Shown here: piece after piece, positions 24,601 to 34,638 of the stretch
How positions within the stretch are numbered: position 1 is the first letter of the stretch
How the letters are laid out: each line of letters starts with the position of its first letter
Assembly: GCF_037975245.1 (NCBI RefSeq)
Contig: NC_092564.1
Span: 4,307,484 to 4,371,483 of the forward strand
Direction: 5' to 3'
DNA: 64,000 nt
Source of the DNA: Apostichopus japonicus
Taxonomy: Eukaryota; Echinodermata; Holothuroidea; Aspidochirotida; Stichopodidae
Position numbers and translations under genes: made by a program
Notes under the pieces: model-generated
The model's database searches: none
What the model was told of the DNA's origin: nothing
Seen by the model: only the letters and a program-made list of their open reading frames with translations

Positions 24601-27600
24601 CTGGTTACAACCATATCCATACGTCCCTTCTGGACAACGTTCAACACAACTGCAAAACAACAAATTCAGTCATTTCAACGTTATTACGAATTTCCAGTTT
24701 TGATTAATTTTCCAAGCAGGTTCTAAACAAGAATTTGGAAGGGAGTATAATTCTCTGACCATGCTATGTTAGGGATAATGGCATACTAATGACGATTCCA
24801 TCTATTATATAATAATAATAATGGATTGTCGGGTATATTTTTTATCCTTCAAACATAGGGGTACTAAGAGAAGAGTTTTAGAATATTTACTTACAGGGGA
24901 TCTCTGAATCCAGTAGTGCAATTACAGGCACCGGTAACTGGATCGCAGGCAGCTCCATTCTCACACTGACAATCAAACAGGCAGCCAGGCCCATATTTGT
25001 TCCACGTACAGGTATCCCCACAGTCCGACCCTGAGTCGAGTGCAAAGAAAGAAACTCACTAAAAATGAAGATTCTTGAGTGCCATCTTATCAAAAGTATT
25101 TTGTGGTATAGAGCACAATGGTGGATCAGTATTCATTCAGAGGCTGTAGAGGGTCGAATCAATTGGAACTTAATCAGTCAAAATGAACTTGTCTAGATTG
25201 TAATATAGTGAATAATTATATATCCGTAACAATAGTTTTCTTCCATTTTCAGTGGAAACCAATCCTGCTGTGGTTGTAAATTATATATCAACATCACTGA
25301 TCAAAATAAATAATTGATTACATCGAGAAGATTAATGGGGATTTCTCAAATGTCTTTGATACTGACATAAACAGAGCAAAACTTTTTAAATTGATAGAAA
25401 CAATATAATCTGATAGGCCACTTTAAAATAGGTTTATTATGGACCCACTGTTCTTCTCAACACTTCAATAGTTGAAAGACGTGATATTGCACTCAAGGCT
25501 GGGTTTCGTTAAGGGAGATGAAAAAATCATTATTAATTATTCTGTGTTTACCGACATTGTTTATTCACACTAGAAATTGAAACGCTGTACGTTGAATTCA
25601 GTTGAGGGTACTTTAATGATGTACATCTAGTGGAAAGTATAATATTGGTGACTATTTTTTGTTAAATATAGACACAAGACAAGTAAGAATGCTGACGAAA
25701 AGGTTCGTAATAACAATAATTTTTGTTATATCCTTAGCAAAGAAAGTACTGTACCCATCGGCTGACTTCATTTACTCAGACAAAAGTTTTTATTACGTCT
25801 TTGGTTTTTCTCACCTGTGTATCCCGCTGAACAAGTACAATTACCATCGAAAGGATCACACGTAGTCCCGTTCAAGCAAAAGCAGTCGTTGTTACAATTA
25901 TGACCCCATTTGTTCATGGAACACGCTAGAAAGGGTTAAACAAAACGCAAACAGATGTCAATATCAACATTTAGATGCCAGTATCACTTATTCCAGATAT
26001 GTTAATGTCACTTTAAAGTTTGGTTCTCGCTTCTTCCATCATTTTCTGCATATCAAAAGTAATCATCCCAAAATATAATTCAAATATTTCGTATGAATCC
26101 ATCCATTTAATATGCGGATTCATATATCTTTCTCTCCAATGGTTCATGAAGACACCGTCAATATAACTATGAAGATTTTCCCGCATGCTGTTGTAAAGAC
26201 ATTTACTGCTACTAACTTTACATCCCGTTAAGGCACTGTTAAAGTACTTCATGTATATAGGATGGTGTAAGAGATGTTGCTGACTCTTTTTGACGCGCGG
26301 TAAAGCAAATCTAAATGGTAACAGTATCGACAAGTTGTACAGCTGACTGGATAGGTCCACAGGGTCTGTCTGAAGCGTTTGTAAAAATGATTGGCAAGAA
26401 TGTTTAAGAAGGAAAGCGCGATGGTTCAGAGAAATGTTTCTTGAAAGGTACACAAAACTAAATGATATTACATATCAAATATCTTTAACAGAACAATATA
26501 ACACTATAGAGTTTTATTGCCTACGTATTCAAAACTTACTTGGACGCTATGATTTCCAATACGGATACGAGCGCATTACTGTGCAGTGGATTGCTTAATG
26601 AATATGTAATGCATTACCTATGTCGGCTTTTATGTCACTTTTAATAGTTACTTGTTATGTTTGCATTAAAAGTTATGACAGTGTAGTTTAGTTTGTATCA
26701 TATCTCCATCAGGGAAATTATTATTGTGTAGCGTGACTCACTCGGACGATAGATGAACATGTATTGTCTGCTTCGTGTATATGGTGAAGTTATTATAGGA
26801 AATTGAAAGTTGTTTACAGGTTCAAATTACTGTTACAAGTGCATAATTTCAATTTACCACTTTTACACTAATTAGTGTTTTCTTATACCGAAAGATGGTC
26901 TGAAGTAGACACTTTTAAAGATCAAACGTTTAGATACAACATCTATAATAGACATGCCAGTCTTCCACCAAAGAGAGAAGAAAGGAAAACTAAAGTTCAT
27001 GACACAGGAAAGGAGAATGGGATGGGTTGGATGCAAAGATCTCATTTAAAATTTTGCTTTTATATAAGCACTTATATTGTGTTACAATTATAAACGCTAC
27101 ATAAAAGTTGAATACTTACGATAACAATTATTTTCTGACTCTACATACAGATAACCATCGCAGCACTCCCGTACAGATCTATATACGGCTTTCGATTGTT
27201 GTCTGTATTTTGTTCTATACTTTGTACTGGTAACGACAAAATGGTAATTTAGACAATGACAAATAGCGTGAATATGTGTTATTTATTTTATTTGCTACTT
27301 GCAACTAATCATAAACATTAATAGGAGAAAAGATCAAAGTTTTTTCCATGACATTTATTGATCAAATAGCAAGAAAAGTTATTTTGAATAGCATTCAGGT
27401 AGCCTGACAACATTGAAATACTTGCAAGCAAACACAATGTAAGAGCTTCTGGTATTCAACTGGTTTCGATTACAAGGTAGAATCTTCCGGGGAGTGTTGT
27501 TTACTTTCTTAACTGGGAACATGCCAAGCATGTGGCCTGCAGTGAAGCAATTTGAACGCTAGAATGGGCCACCTTCTTAAAAAGCCATTAGCAAGTTAGA

Positions 27601-28793
27601 AAACTAGGTCACAAATTATCATTCTTTCACTCTTCATATTGGTAATGGAATCTACATTTATCCCATTTGTAATTAATGATAATAGTTCGCCTATCTTGAT
27701 CAGAAATACCATCCTACTTATCTGAAGTTGTCAACGTCCTTACTGACCCCCCCCCCCCCCCTCCCCTCCCCGCACCATATACAGACACGCCTCACAAACA
27801 CATACTTGTAAATTCATGGGAAAAGGCACTTCAGATTTCACTCTTTAAACAATGCACGAAGGCCTGTACCACCCCACCCCAATCAATAAATTCAAGAACT
27901 CTTCTTCAGGTTAACTCAGTTAACTGACACCAATGTCTGTGACGTAGAAAGCACATAAGGGGTAGATGCGTTTCCCTTCTAGTAACACTTAGCAGAGCTA
28001 ATTTATTTCTTAATGTTACATACTATTTCTTTGTGCACCGCCAAAAGAGCCAACACCGTTTTTTTTCGTTATTTCATAAGATTCCGAGTATGTCGTGGCG
28101 AATGTAGTGTAGTAGCTGTGCAAAGTCCAAATGTTGAAAACAAGGGAAAGAAAATTATAGGCAATGAAAGTTTGTTTCAAATAAGCTCTCTTATTAACTG
28201 CATTATAAATTACAATCAAATAATTGATTCTGTGCTATCGAGTGTATCGAAGGAAAAGAAGAAGAATATTCGTGTTACATTAACATCCGTAAACTAACTA
28301 TTGTTTATGCTAGGAAATTTAATTCATTTAACAATACATAGAACACGGTACTCTTGAAACAACGGCAGACATATAGTTGAGCACAGTTTTTCAGTAGAAT
28401 GAAACTTCGTTGCATATTAAAGGTTTGACATGTATCAGATTCATGTCTTTCAGGAAACATTGGGTTACAAACCTTATAACAGTGGCACCAATTGAGTTTT
28501 CTATTTGTTTCACTTTATAGACTATTCTCGTTAATAGTGTCTAAGGAGTTGTTATAGATATCAAAGTTCAATATTGAAGGATGGCTTTAGGCGACTTCTA
28601 GTAGATTGTAAACATGTTGTCATATACTAAACATTTAATGCAAAATACAACAGTTACCGTAAAGCTATGTACAATACCTGTCTGTTCTTGTGCAGACATG
28701 ACCACCATCAACATCTAGGGATATTCCTTGTGCATTTGTGCTGGAACTGGCAAAAAAAGCCTGCAGCAATGCGATACACAATAAGATCTTCAT
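13464..28793 (-). CDS. EMI-EGF transmembrane receptor, copy A (MEGF10/PEAR1/Draper-like), 422 aa
   Basis: Joined coding exons, in transcript order: 28793-28678, 27226-27120, 25925-25815, 25030-24895, 24649-24537, 24040-23877, 23141-22889, 15731-15594, 13594-13464. Their lengths sum to 1269 bases (423 codons with stop) and every intron phase matches. Layout: signal peptide 1-22; EMI-like module about 33-75 with [13 protein letters not shown]; seven EGF-like repeats 76-380; membrane helix about 388-410; tail [12 protein letters not shown]. Relatives are phagocytic or scavenger receptors that bind ligand with EMI and EGF repeats, but they have long signalling tails; this one does not, so it may need a partner or act as a capture receptor. 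The EGF5-6 to EGF7 intron carries a Harbinger element. No internal stop or frameshift seen. Confidence 0.85.
14671..14988 (+). other. Open frame shared with unit C
   Basis: The frame contains [18 protein letters not shown] and [16 protein letters not shown]. Unit C (63097-63348) keeps DKLQNKIIITTNMKSANV and [16 protein letters not shown] in the same frame. The region is missing from unit B. No domain recognised and no convincing splice acceptor here (unit C has TGACTACAG upstream). It lies in the intron between exons 8 and 9 of the minus gene, opposite strand. Confidence 0.3.
15594..15731 (-). CDS. Copy A exon 8: EGF-like repeat 7
   Basis: 138 bases, phase 1-1, acceptor TTTTTAAG, donor GTTAGT. 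Residues 335-379: [37 protein letters not shown]. Separated from exon 7 by a 7.2-kb intron that is mostly the Harbinger insertion. Absent from unit B; in unit C it would lie just past the window end. Confidence 0.9.
16806..18195. other. Harbinger 5' non-coding part
   Basis: Inside the Harbinger element between the left terminus and the Myb-like gene. No exon seen. Rich in TAGGCCTA-like words. The frame on the minus strand at 17966-18184 has no domain. Confidence 0.4.
18196..19994 (+). pseudogene. Harbinger Myb/SANT-like DNA-binding protein, decayed
   Basis: Exons: 18196-18323 (contains [20 protein letters not shown], donor GTAAGA), about 18997-19150 ([20 protein letters not shown], donor GTAAAT), 19249-19384 ([18 protein letters not shown]), and 19764-19994 ([20 protein letters not shown], ending ISAALGPEK then TAA). 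This is the second protein of PIF/Harbinger elements, which helps the transposase bind DNA. Decay: a TAG in the third exon, an in-frame TGA in the last exon, and a frame in exon 1 that does not start at its ATG. Confidence 0.65.
18595..18640. repeat. GT/GC dinucleotide microsatellite
   Basis: Alternating GC then GT steps, longest run about 11 GT units. It produces spurious low-complexity open frames on both strands. Confidence 0.9.
20995..22176 (-). pseudogene. HARBI1-like transposase, frameshifted
   Basis: ATG at 22176 starts [19 protein letters not shown], typical of the family. After a TAA at about 22050 the frame resumes [19 protein letters not shown] and [14 protein letters not shown]. 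The DDE region follows: [53 protein letters not shown]. Donor GTAAGT at 21396; the last exon 20995-21142 (acceptor TTCCAG) gives [11 protein letters not shown], then [15 protein letters not shown] and TAG. At least three lesions: the TAA, a shift near the A-run at 21795, and another after RQFENHQLS. Inactive as it stands. Confidence 0.8.
22889..23141 (-). CDS. Copy A exon 7: EGF-like repeats 5 and 6
   Basis: 253 bases, enters phase 0 (acceptor TTTTTCAG), leaves phase 1 (donor GTAAGT). Residues 250-333 hold two repeats: [15 protein letters not shown] to GVLC, and [16 protein letters not shown] to [12 protein letters not shown]. Absent from unit B. Confidence 0.9.
23877..24040 (-). CDS. Copy A exon 6: EGF-like repeat 4
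   Basis: 164 bases, enters phase 1, leaves phase 0; acceptor TTTCAG, donor GTAAGG. Residues 196-249: [48 protein letters not shown]. The phase-0 exit pairs with the next exon only. Absent from unit B. Confidence 0.9.
24537..24649 (-). CDS. Copy A exon 5: EGF-like repeat 3
   Basis: 113 bases, phase 2 in, phase 1 out; acceptor TTTTGCAG, donor GTTAGT. Residues 158-194: [37 protein letters not shown]. Confidence 0.9.
24895..25030 (-). CDS. Copy A exon 4: EGF-like repeat 2
   Basis: 136 bases, enters phase 1, leaves phase 2; acceptor GACTCAG, donor GTAAGT. Residues 113-156 include [20 protein letters not shown] and [13 protein letters not shown]. The copy B equivalent is 60 bases shorter. Confidence 0.9.
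25815..25925 (-). CDS. Copy A exon 3: EGF-like repeat 1
   Basis: 111 bases, phase 1-1, acceptor TTTCTAG, donor GTGAGA. Residues 76-111: [19 protein letters not shown], then [17 protein letters not shown]. Complete cysteine set for a short MEGF-type repeat. NGT and NCT are potential glycosylation sites. Confidence 0.9.
26013..26453 (-). other. Unrecognised 146-codon open frame inside an intron
   Basis: Open from GTG (no ATG) to TAA at 26013, with [39 protein letters not shown] and [18 protein letters not shown]. It lies between exons 2 and 3 of the copy A receptor on the same strand. Unit B has the same segment (about 48380-48816) with several frameshifts and stops. Composition is more protein-like than neighbouring random frames. 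No family recognised; it may be part of a retroposed gene or an extra, now unused exon. Confidence 0.35.
27120..27226 (-). CDS. Copy A exon 2: EMI-like module
   Basis: 107 bases, enters phase 2 and leaves phase 1; acceptor GTTACCAG, donor GTAAGT. Codes [18 protein letters not shown], then [17 protein letters not shown]. The YRT.Y....YR....CC.GY spacing is that of the EMI domain preceding EGF repeats in MEGF10, PEAR1 and Draper. Confidence 0.85.
28678..28793 (-). CDS. Copy A exon 1: start codon and signal peptide
   Basis: ATG at 28793-28791 begins [18 protein letters not shown], then [19 protein letters not shown]. Probable cleavage is after TNA (residue about 21). Donor GTATTG, phase 2. A strong acceptor (TTTTCTTGCTGCAG) lies five bases before the ATG, so a separate 5' UTR exon should exist upstream. 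Identical exon length (116) in copy B. Confidence 0.85.
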
Positions 28794-29786
28794 GACCTCT
28801 GCAGCAAGAAAACAGAAAGAAATAGTATAAAGAAAACATTTTAATGCATTCACATAAGCCCGTAAAATTGCAAGAGCTGTAGCGTTCCCAATTAGTGCAA
28901 GTTCGTGGGCCTTTTTCATTTTGCGAGCCGGATTAAGCTGGTTGATGTTATGTAGGGTATCACCCTTTTAATATGTTCATCTTAACAGTTAACGTAAAAC
29001 ACCAAAGGTCATTTGGCGTTTGATTGTTCATTTCTATTGAGGCGTCTTGAGGGATGTGATTGAGACGACTTGAGGGATTGGCGTTTATAGCGTCAACGGT
29101 GTGAACAACTTTATTTCTGTGTATTATCCACGTGTCAAACCGATTAATTGTTAGTATTATCCACTAGTGATATTGCTGCAGTAAATCCCACGGATTAAGT
29201 TCACCACGTTCTCGTTTAGAATGATTGAGATATCGACCAATTAGTAATTAAGTGTGACATTCAAATTCTCACGGTAATATGCCCACTGCTGACTTCGAAG
29301 CATCTGTTATGTTTTATGATACATAATTGAAACTCATTTAGATTTATATACACCTTAATAACAAAAAGATTGAGGAATGTTGCTTAGAGTCCTTGGTTTG
29401 ATAATGATGACAAAAATCTGCAAAAGGAACTCAGAAAAAAGTATCGTTCTTTCATTAAAGAAAGAAGCATATATTGCTGCATTAATGAAAATCTTCCCGG
29501 ACTAGCAAATTTGAGTCTTGCATCGATACTCCTCAGCGTTTGGTTAAACTAACCAATACTTTTAATTGGCAGTAAAAGTGAACTTGTGTTACCCATACAA
29601 GAGTCCAAGCATAATTTTGTTCCTACCTTTAACTTCTTTTAAGTTAACTGTTATTCGTGCATCTTAAATGGATAATGATCCCTTTGAGCTTTGTTTACAA
29701 GTTGTGTTTACAAGCTGTATTATAAGTTGTTAACCATTGTTCTTAGATATCAGATTGTTACAGGATGTGATCATGTTGCATAATAT

Positions 29787-29893
29787 TGTAAAGCCCTGTA
29801 CCCCGGCCGAGCGGTAGCTTGGGTAATCAGGCAGCTGGAGGCCACCTGATGTCAGGGCAGGGGAAAGGGGGAGGCGAAGACTAATGCTAGCAG
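29787..29893 (+). repeat. Inverted partial LTR copy
   Basis: Begins TGTAAAGCCCTGTACCCC and runs to AAGACTAATGCTAGCA. On the plus strand it matches the minus-strand reading of 34638-34532, so it is inverted relative to the LTR at the other end. It stops in the middle of the palindrome found in the full LTR. Confidence 0.75.
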
Positions 29894-30092
29894 GGCTTGA
29901 ACCAATACACAAAAAGAAGAGAAGAATATGGTTTAAGAGAACTGGGTCTCATTCCCCAATTTAATTACTTAACTTTAAACATACACTTAACAAAAATGAG
30001 GCAGTGTCTTTCTGCCGTACACATATAAAAGCAAAATACGGGCAGAGATTCAAGTTAACAAAATAACAAATAAACTACGTACCAGGGCATGT

Positions 30093-30397
30093 GCAGCACG
30101 GCTCTTAAGAATCACGAGAGTGCATACCCGACACGGGGCGCCATCGGCAGACTGAGCTAATACTGCCTAATGTGGTCCCGCTCCGATTAACTTCTGCAAT
30201 ACCTCCGGGGAGAGCCCTAATTTGACCCTACCTCCGGTGTCTAAAAATGCAACGAACCCAACCAGGACGGGAAGTTATTAGTTACAAATTACAATATAGA
30301 AATGGCGCCCCGTAGTCAGCCCTCACCCCCGGACCCGCTCTCTAAAATAAGTCAACCTTGCCTTTAAAATAATACTATACTGTAAGAGCCGTGCTGC
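30093..30397. repeat. Nested inverted repeats
   Basis: GCAGCACGGCTCTTA (30093-30107) is the exact inverse of 30383-30397, and inside it ACGGGGCGCCAT (30133-30144) is the exact inverse of 30302-30313. Together they could form a long imperfect hairpin. It lies in the non-coding part of the Gypsy element, between the integrase relic and the inverted end. It could be a small nested element or a structured 3' region. Confidence 0.5.
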
Positions 30398-31180
30398 TCA
30401 CCGCTAGTCTCCAGTTCTCTGCCCGAACCTCAACGAAATAAATTAAGTTTCCACAACACAAAATACATAAGAAAAGCAACACCGTCTTAATTAAACAAGG
30501 TATAGAGAGCGAGTGATAGTAAAATAGATAAACGCTAAACAGAACAACTCGTGTAATAAAAGAGCGAATGCCTGGAATGCTGGTGATGGCAGTCGACGGG
30601 GAGAGCGAAAGAGACCTGCATAATAATACAAAAGTAAATGGAATGGTGAGTGAATGGACAACATATCGCATGGTAAATTATTCAAACAAATTTCGGGGAA
30701 ACATGTTCTTAGCAGCCCTGGGCGTGTTCAAAATACGGGGTACACGCATCCCGAACAACCCTGCAGGGCGTAACACCACTCCTATCTCTCTCGAAAGGAC
30801 TCGCCCTCGATGTCCAAACACACTACCCAGTAATATAAAACAAATGACGCGGTAGACCAACTTACACAAATTCTATACTTCACCACACATATTCGCCCCT
30901 TCTCTATGTATACATGTGCAGGGGACCCCCGGCCTCCTAGGCGACTTGAGACCCCGAACTTACAGTTCTAGAGTTCGTTATATCTACAATCTATCACAAC
31001 CACAATTGGTATTCTCCAAGAGATCATTTCCGTTCATCTCAAAAAAAAAGTTTTCCTTTCCATAACGATCACTGAATCACTTTCCGACCTCCACAGAGGT
31101 ACTGCTTTCTCAAAATTAACGTTTCAGTTACAAAAACAGTACCTTCCTACAGATTATTCCAATAGAAGCGAGGTGATCAG

Positions 31181-33760
31181 TCAAGCTAATATAGTGCGCT
31201 CCGGTGAAAACGTCATTTGAATAAGTTCATTGGGAGTCACATATTTCTTTAACCGGTCCACATGAACTACTTTCATTTTTTTTGAATCGATGTGTCTTAT
31301 ACGATACAAACAGTCTGAGAGTTTATGTGTGATGACAAACGGTCCATTCCATCTCAACTGTAGTTTGGGAGATCGGCATTTCTTTTTTGCATGTACTGCT
31401 ACCCGTACTTTGTCTTGGACCGAATACGAAGATGACACCTTGGCGATGCGTGCATCATAATACCGTCTTTGTCGTGACCCCGGTGGGAGAATTATGTAAC
31501 TCAATACAATACATCTTCTCTCAGGACCAGAGGCATCACAATTACATCCCTATCATGGGCACCGGTATTAGACACCCAACGTACAGCTCTCACCCCAATT
31601 AGAGTCCGCCGTAACTATGTTACATAATCCTGGGGGCTCTATCGGAGGATCGGCGGGCAATGCTCCCGAATGCACCATGGGGGGATCACTTCTCGACAAA
31701 GCAGGCCTAGTTTCTATCTGAAAATTGTAGGTGCCCAGCACTTCCAGCCACCTAGCTACCTGACCCTCGGGGGAATTAAAGTTATACAACCAACGGAGGA
31801 AGCCATGATCCGTGCATAACAAAAAATTCCTGCCATAAAGGTAGGGGCGGAAATTCTTAATAAACGTTAAAACAGCAGGAAGCTCTCTACGTGTTACGGA
31901 ATACTTCTTTTCACTACTGCCAAGCGTACGACTGGCATAGGCCTTAGGATGTTCTTCACCCCTAATGGTCTGAGACAACACAGCTCCTATTGCCGTATTG
32001 CTAGCATCGGTATCAAGAATAAACATCTGACTAAAATTTGGATAGGCTAATGCAGGAGCTGTCGTCAGTTTAGATTTCAGAGTCTGAAATCGTTCTTCAC
32101 ACTCCTCAGACCACAGAAACCTTAGGCCTTTCTTTGTTAACGCATGTAGGGGACTGGCAAGTTCCTAATAAATATCCTGTAATAGGAACACAGTCCCAGA
32201 AATCCTCTAAGCTGCTTCAGGGTTGTGGGAGGGGGCCAATCCGTGATTGCTTCAATCTTACTGGGATCGGTTCCCACCCCGTGATCAGAGACAATGTGAC
32301 CTAATACTTGACTTTCTTTTTGAGCAACTCACACTTGGAAGGCTTAAGCTTCAAACTTGCCTCCCTTAATCGGTCGAAAACTTCTCCTAGGCGTACTAAA
32401 TGCTCCTCTATGGTGGGGGCATATATTATGATATCGTCTATATATATATTAGACATATTTGCCAATGCAACCCACGTAGTACCTGCTCCATTAACCTCTG
32501 AAAAGTAGCGGGAGCGTTGCACAATTCAAAAGGTAAAACATTAAACTAATAAAGACCACTACCCATGGAGAAGGCGGTCTTCTCCCTGTCTCTACGGTCC
32601 ATTTCGACTTGCCAGTACCCACTTTTAAGATCAAGGGTAGAAAACCACTTAGCCCCTGACATTGCATCTAAGCTATCATCTATCCTAGGCAATGGAAAGG
32701 TGTCTTTATGAGTAACGTCATTTAACCTACGATAGTCTATACAAAACCACAAACAGCCATCTTTCTTTTTCACTAGTACTTGGGAGGACCACGCACTCTT
32801 AGAAGGAGAAATGACGCCTGGCGTCAACATCTCATTCACTTCGGCCTGTGCTTCTACCCGTTTATGAAAGGGCAGTCTCCGAGGGAGCTGTCGGATTGGG
32901 GTTGCATCACCCGTATCAATGCAATGCTTAACCAACCCAGTCCTTCCCAAGGGGTCACCTTCGCAAGAGAACACACTACGGTTATCCTGCAAAAACTGCC
33001 TCAAAAGAACACGCTTACAATCGGGTAAACCCTCCCCACTTCGATGGAGCAAATCTTCCATCTCGGCCGGTAACCCACTGGTATGATGGTTTTCTACCTC
33101 CTCTACCTCCACGACGTTGGCAATGGGGGAAACTATGCCTACATGGGTACCTTTGTACAATGTTACAGGATTCGAAGTACCATTAAATAGTCTAATAGGG
33201 ACAGTCCTTCTAGAAGTATCAACTAAAGCACGTCCAACCATAACATGTCGGCTTTCAGGCACTCCGGGTCTAGTTTCCAGTAGAAGAGGCCCTTTCAGCT
33301 TCCCCAGGGGCACTCCATATTTCAATTCTAGCACCCCTGATACCATAATCTTGCTCTCTAAAGGGATAAAGACTGTGTCAACCAGTTGTACCCTAATTGG
33401 CTGATCCAGAGGAGTCTCACAAAGGGGAACAGCTAAGCGGATCCTACCAACAAACAATAGGGGTTCACCTTCCAATTGTATCAAACATTCATGTTTCTTT
33501 TATAAAGTCAATTCCAAGTAAACCAGGGGCAGTGATACTGGCAACTAGGATTGCACTGGAATCTTCAGGGTGTGAAATTTGAAGGTTAAGTTACATTTAC
33601 CTTTTACTTGGAGTGGCCTACCATCAACACCGGCAAAACTGGCTCCCGTCTAAGAAAGTGGAGCCAAATTACCTGCAGAGCATATACGCTCCCATGTCTG
33701 AACGCTGATAATGGTAGTACCAGCGCCAGTATCTACTAAAAAAGGAATCTCGGTATTAGA
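31181..33760 (-). pseudogene. Gypsy pol relic: protease, RT, RNase H, integrase tail
   Basis: Protease at about 33700-33760 has the active-site word DTGAGTTI. RT (from 33484 down) has YRRLNDVTHKDTFPLPRIDD, STLDLKSGYWQV and, after a break near 32546, the catalytic YIDDIIIYAP at about 32450. RNase H (32026-31568) has FILDTDASNTAIGAVLSQ and LCTDHGFLRWL. The integrase remnant 31504-31181 has LRWNGPFVITHKLSDCLYRI and VVHVDRLKKY. The zinc-binding and DDE-core parts of integrase are absent: RNase H is followed within about 60 bases by the integrase C-terminus. Several frameshifts and stops make it inactive. Confidence 0.85.
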
Positions 33761-33849
33761 GACACATATGTTTGCACACAGAGCTTCCCCTGACTTGCCC
33801 TTATCCCCATTTCCATAACGTTGCAGGGCTTCAATTCGCTTAGTCGAGG

Positions 33850-34480
33850 GGCACCCCTCATCCCCGACTGACTCTAGTTTCCCGATCCCTGTCTACTTGG
33901 CATAGAGGGGCAGTACCGGCTAATGTGACCTGACTGCCCAACACTGCATGGGACCAGGACCAGACCCAGTCAAAGAGGGTGGCGCTGGTGGACCTTGCTG
34001 AACAAATTGATTTAACCTAGCATTGTCCTCCAAAATTTTTGCCAATTGTACTTCCAGCCTATCCAATCTTTCAGTAATTCCGCCAACCGTATCCGACGAT
34101 GCCGAAACAGTATAGGCAGAACGCTGGGGTTTCATCACCTCCTCTGCCTGGTCAATAGCCTCCACCTCAAGGGCAAGATGTAGAGCATCTTCTATTGTCT
34201 TGAGTCTACCCCTTCGAACAACAATCCTAGCATCCCTGTCACGTAAAGCACCCTACAAAACTCGTCATGTACTCGCATATCAAGGCCGGGATAAGCCTCT
34301 ATCACTTCTCGACGGATTGAAGAGCACCATCTCGCCTCCTTCCAGAATCCAGGCTTACTTAAAGGTAAAGAAACTTGATATGATATTAAATTGTCACAAA
34401 AATAACTCACAATTACCATGAAGCTCCAAAGCCCTGCCAGCAAACATGAAAAAGGGGGTGGGGTGGCAAAATGATCCCAC
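33850..34480 (-). pseudogene. Gypsy gag relic
   Basis: Upstream of protease on the same strand. The 33920-34165 frame carries a coiled-coil-like heptad stretch (ITERLDRLEVQLAKILEDNA) and a proline-rich spacer; the 34192-34443 frame is the preceding capsid-like part. A CCHC zinc-knuckle remnant with SGHISRYCPSMP lies just below 33945 in a shifted frame. Broken by at least two frame changes. Confidence 0.6.
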
Positions 34481-34496
34481 TTCTGACACCAATTTC

Positions 34497-34638
34497 TGTA
34501 ACGCCCCTGAGTAATGCCCGAAGACTAATGCTAGCATTAGTCTTCGTCCCCCCCCCCTTTCCCCTGCCCTGATATCAGGTGGCCTCCAGCTGCCTGATTA
34601 CCCACGCTACCGCTCGGCCGGGGTACAGGGGCGTTACA
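34497..34638 (-). repeat. 5' LTR of the Gypsy element
   Basis: 142 bases on the minus strand starting TGTAACGCCCCTG and ending CAGGGGCGTTACA. It carries a perfect 28-base palindrome at 34519-34546. It is followed on the minus strand by GAAATTGGTGTCAGAAGTGG, the kind of sequence used as a tRNA primer-binding site (TGGTGTCAGAAGTGG). Confidence 0.7.

Larger units (their letters stand above)
4312..29650. repeat. Segmental duplication unit A
   Basis: Stretches here recur downstream at high but imperfect identity. 4312-5480 matches 39648-41244 and 56870-58410. 9586-14380 matches 41246-46810 and 58412 to the window end. 24359-29650 matches 46811-52275. Unit A alone has the 5480-9585 segment and the 14380-24359 segment relative to B. 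Edges are by eye and approximate. The unit carries the plus-strand EGF relic and the full minus-strand EMI-EGF gene, arranged tail to tail. Confidence 0.85.
29787..34638 (-). mobile_element. Ty3/Gypsy-type retrotransposon, decayed, with inverted ends
   Basis: Minus-strand order from high to low coordinates: LTR (34638-34497), primer-binding region, gag, protease, reverse transcriptase, RNase H, integrase C-terminus. Flanked by ATAT on both sides (29783-29786 and 34639-34642), a plausible 4-bp target duplication. The low-coordinate end is not a same-orientation LTR but an inverted copy of about 107 bases of it. All coding parts carry stops or shifts and the integrase core is missing. It lies in the linker between units A and B. 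Confidence 0.8.

Noticed and set aside
27745-27775. C-run as a possible element boundary
   Set aside because: Homologous C-rich stretch at 50453-50470 in unit B shows it is an old simple repeat.
28793-28919. Upstream ATG at 28919 (MKKAHELALIG...) as start of copy A
   Set aside because: It is separated from the signal peptide by a polypyrimidine tract and GCAG acceptor, is not kept in B, and would bury the signal peptide.
32780-33582. Plus-strand frames in the Gypsy pol
   Set aside because: Antisense shadows of the reverse transcriptase region.
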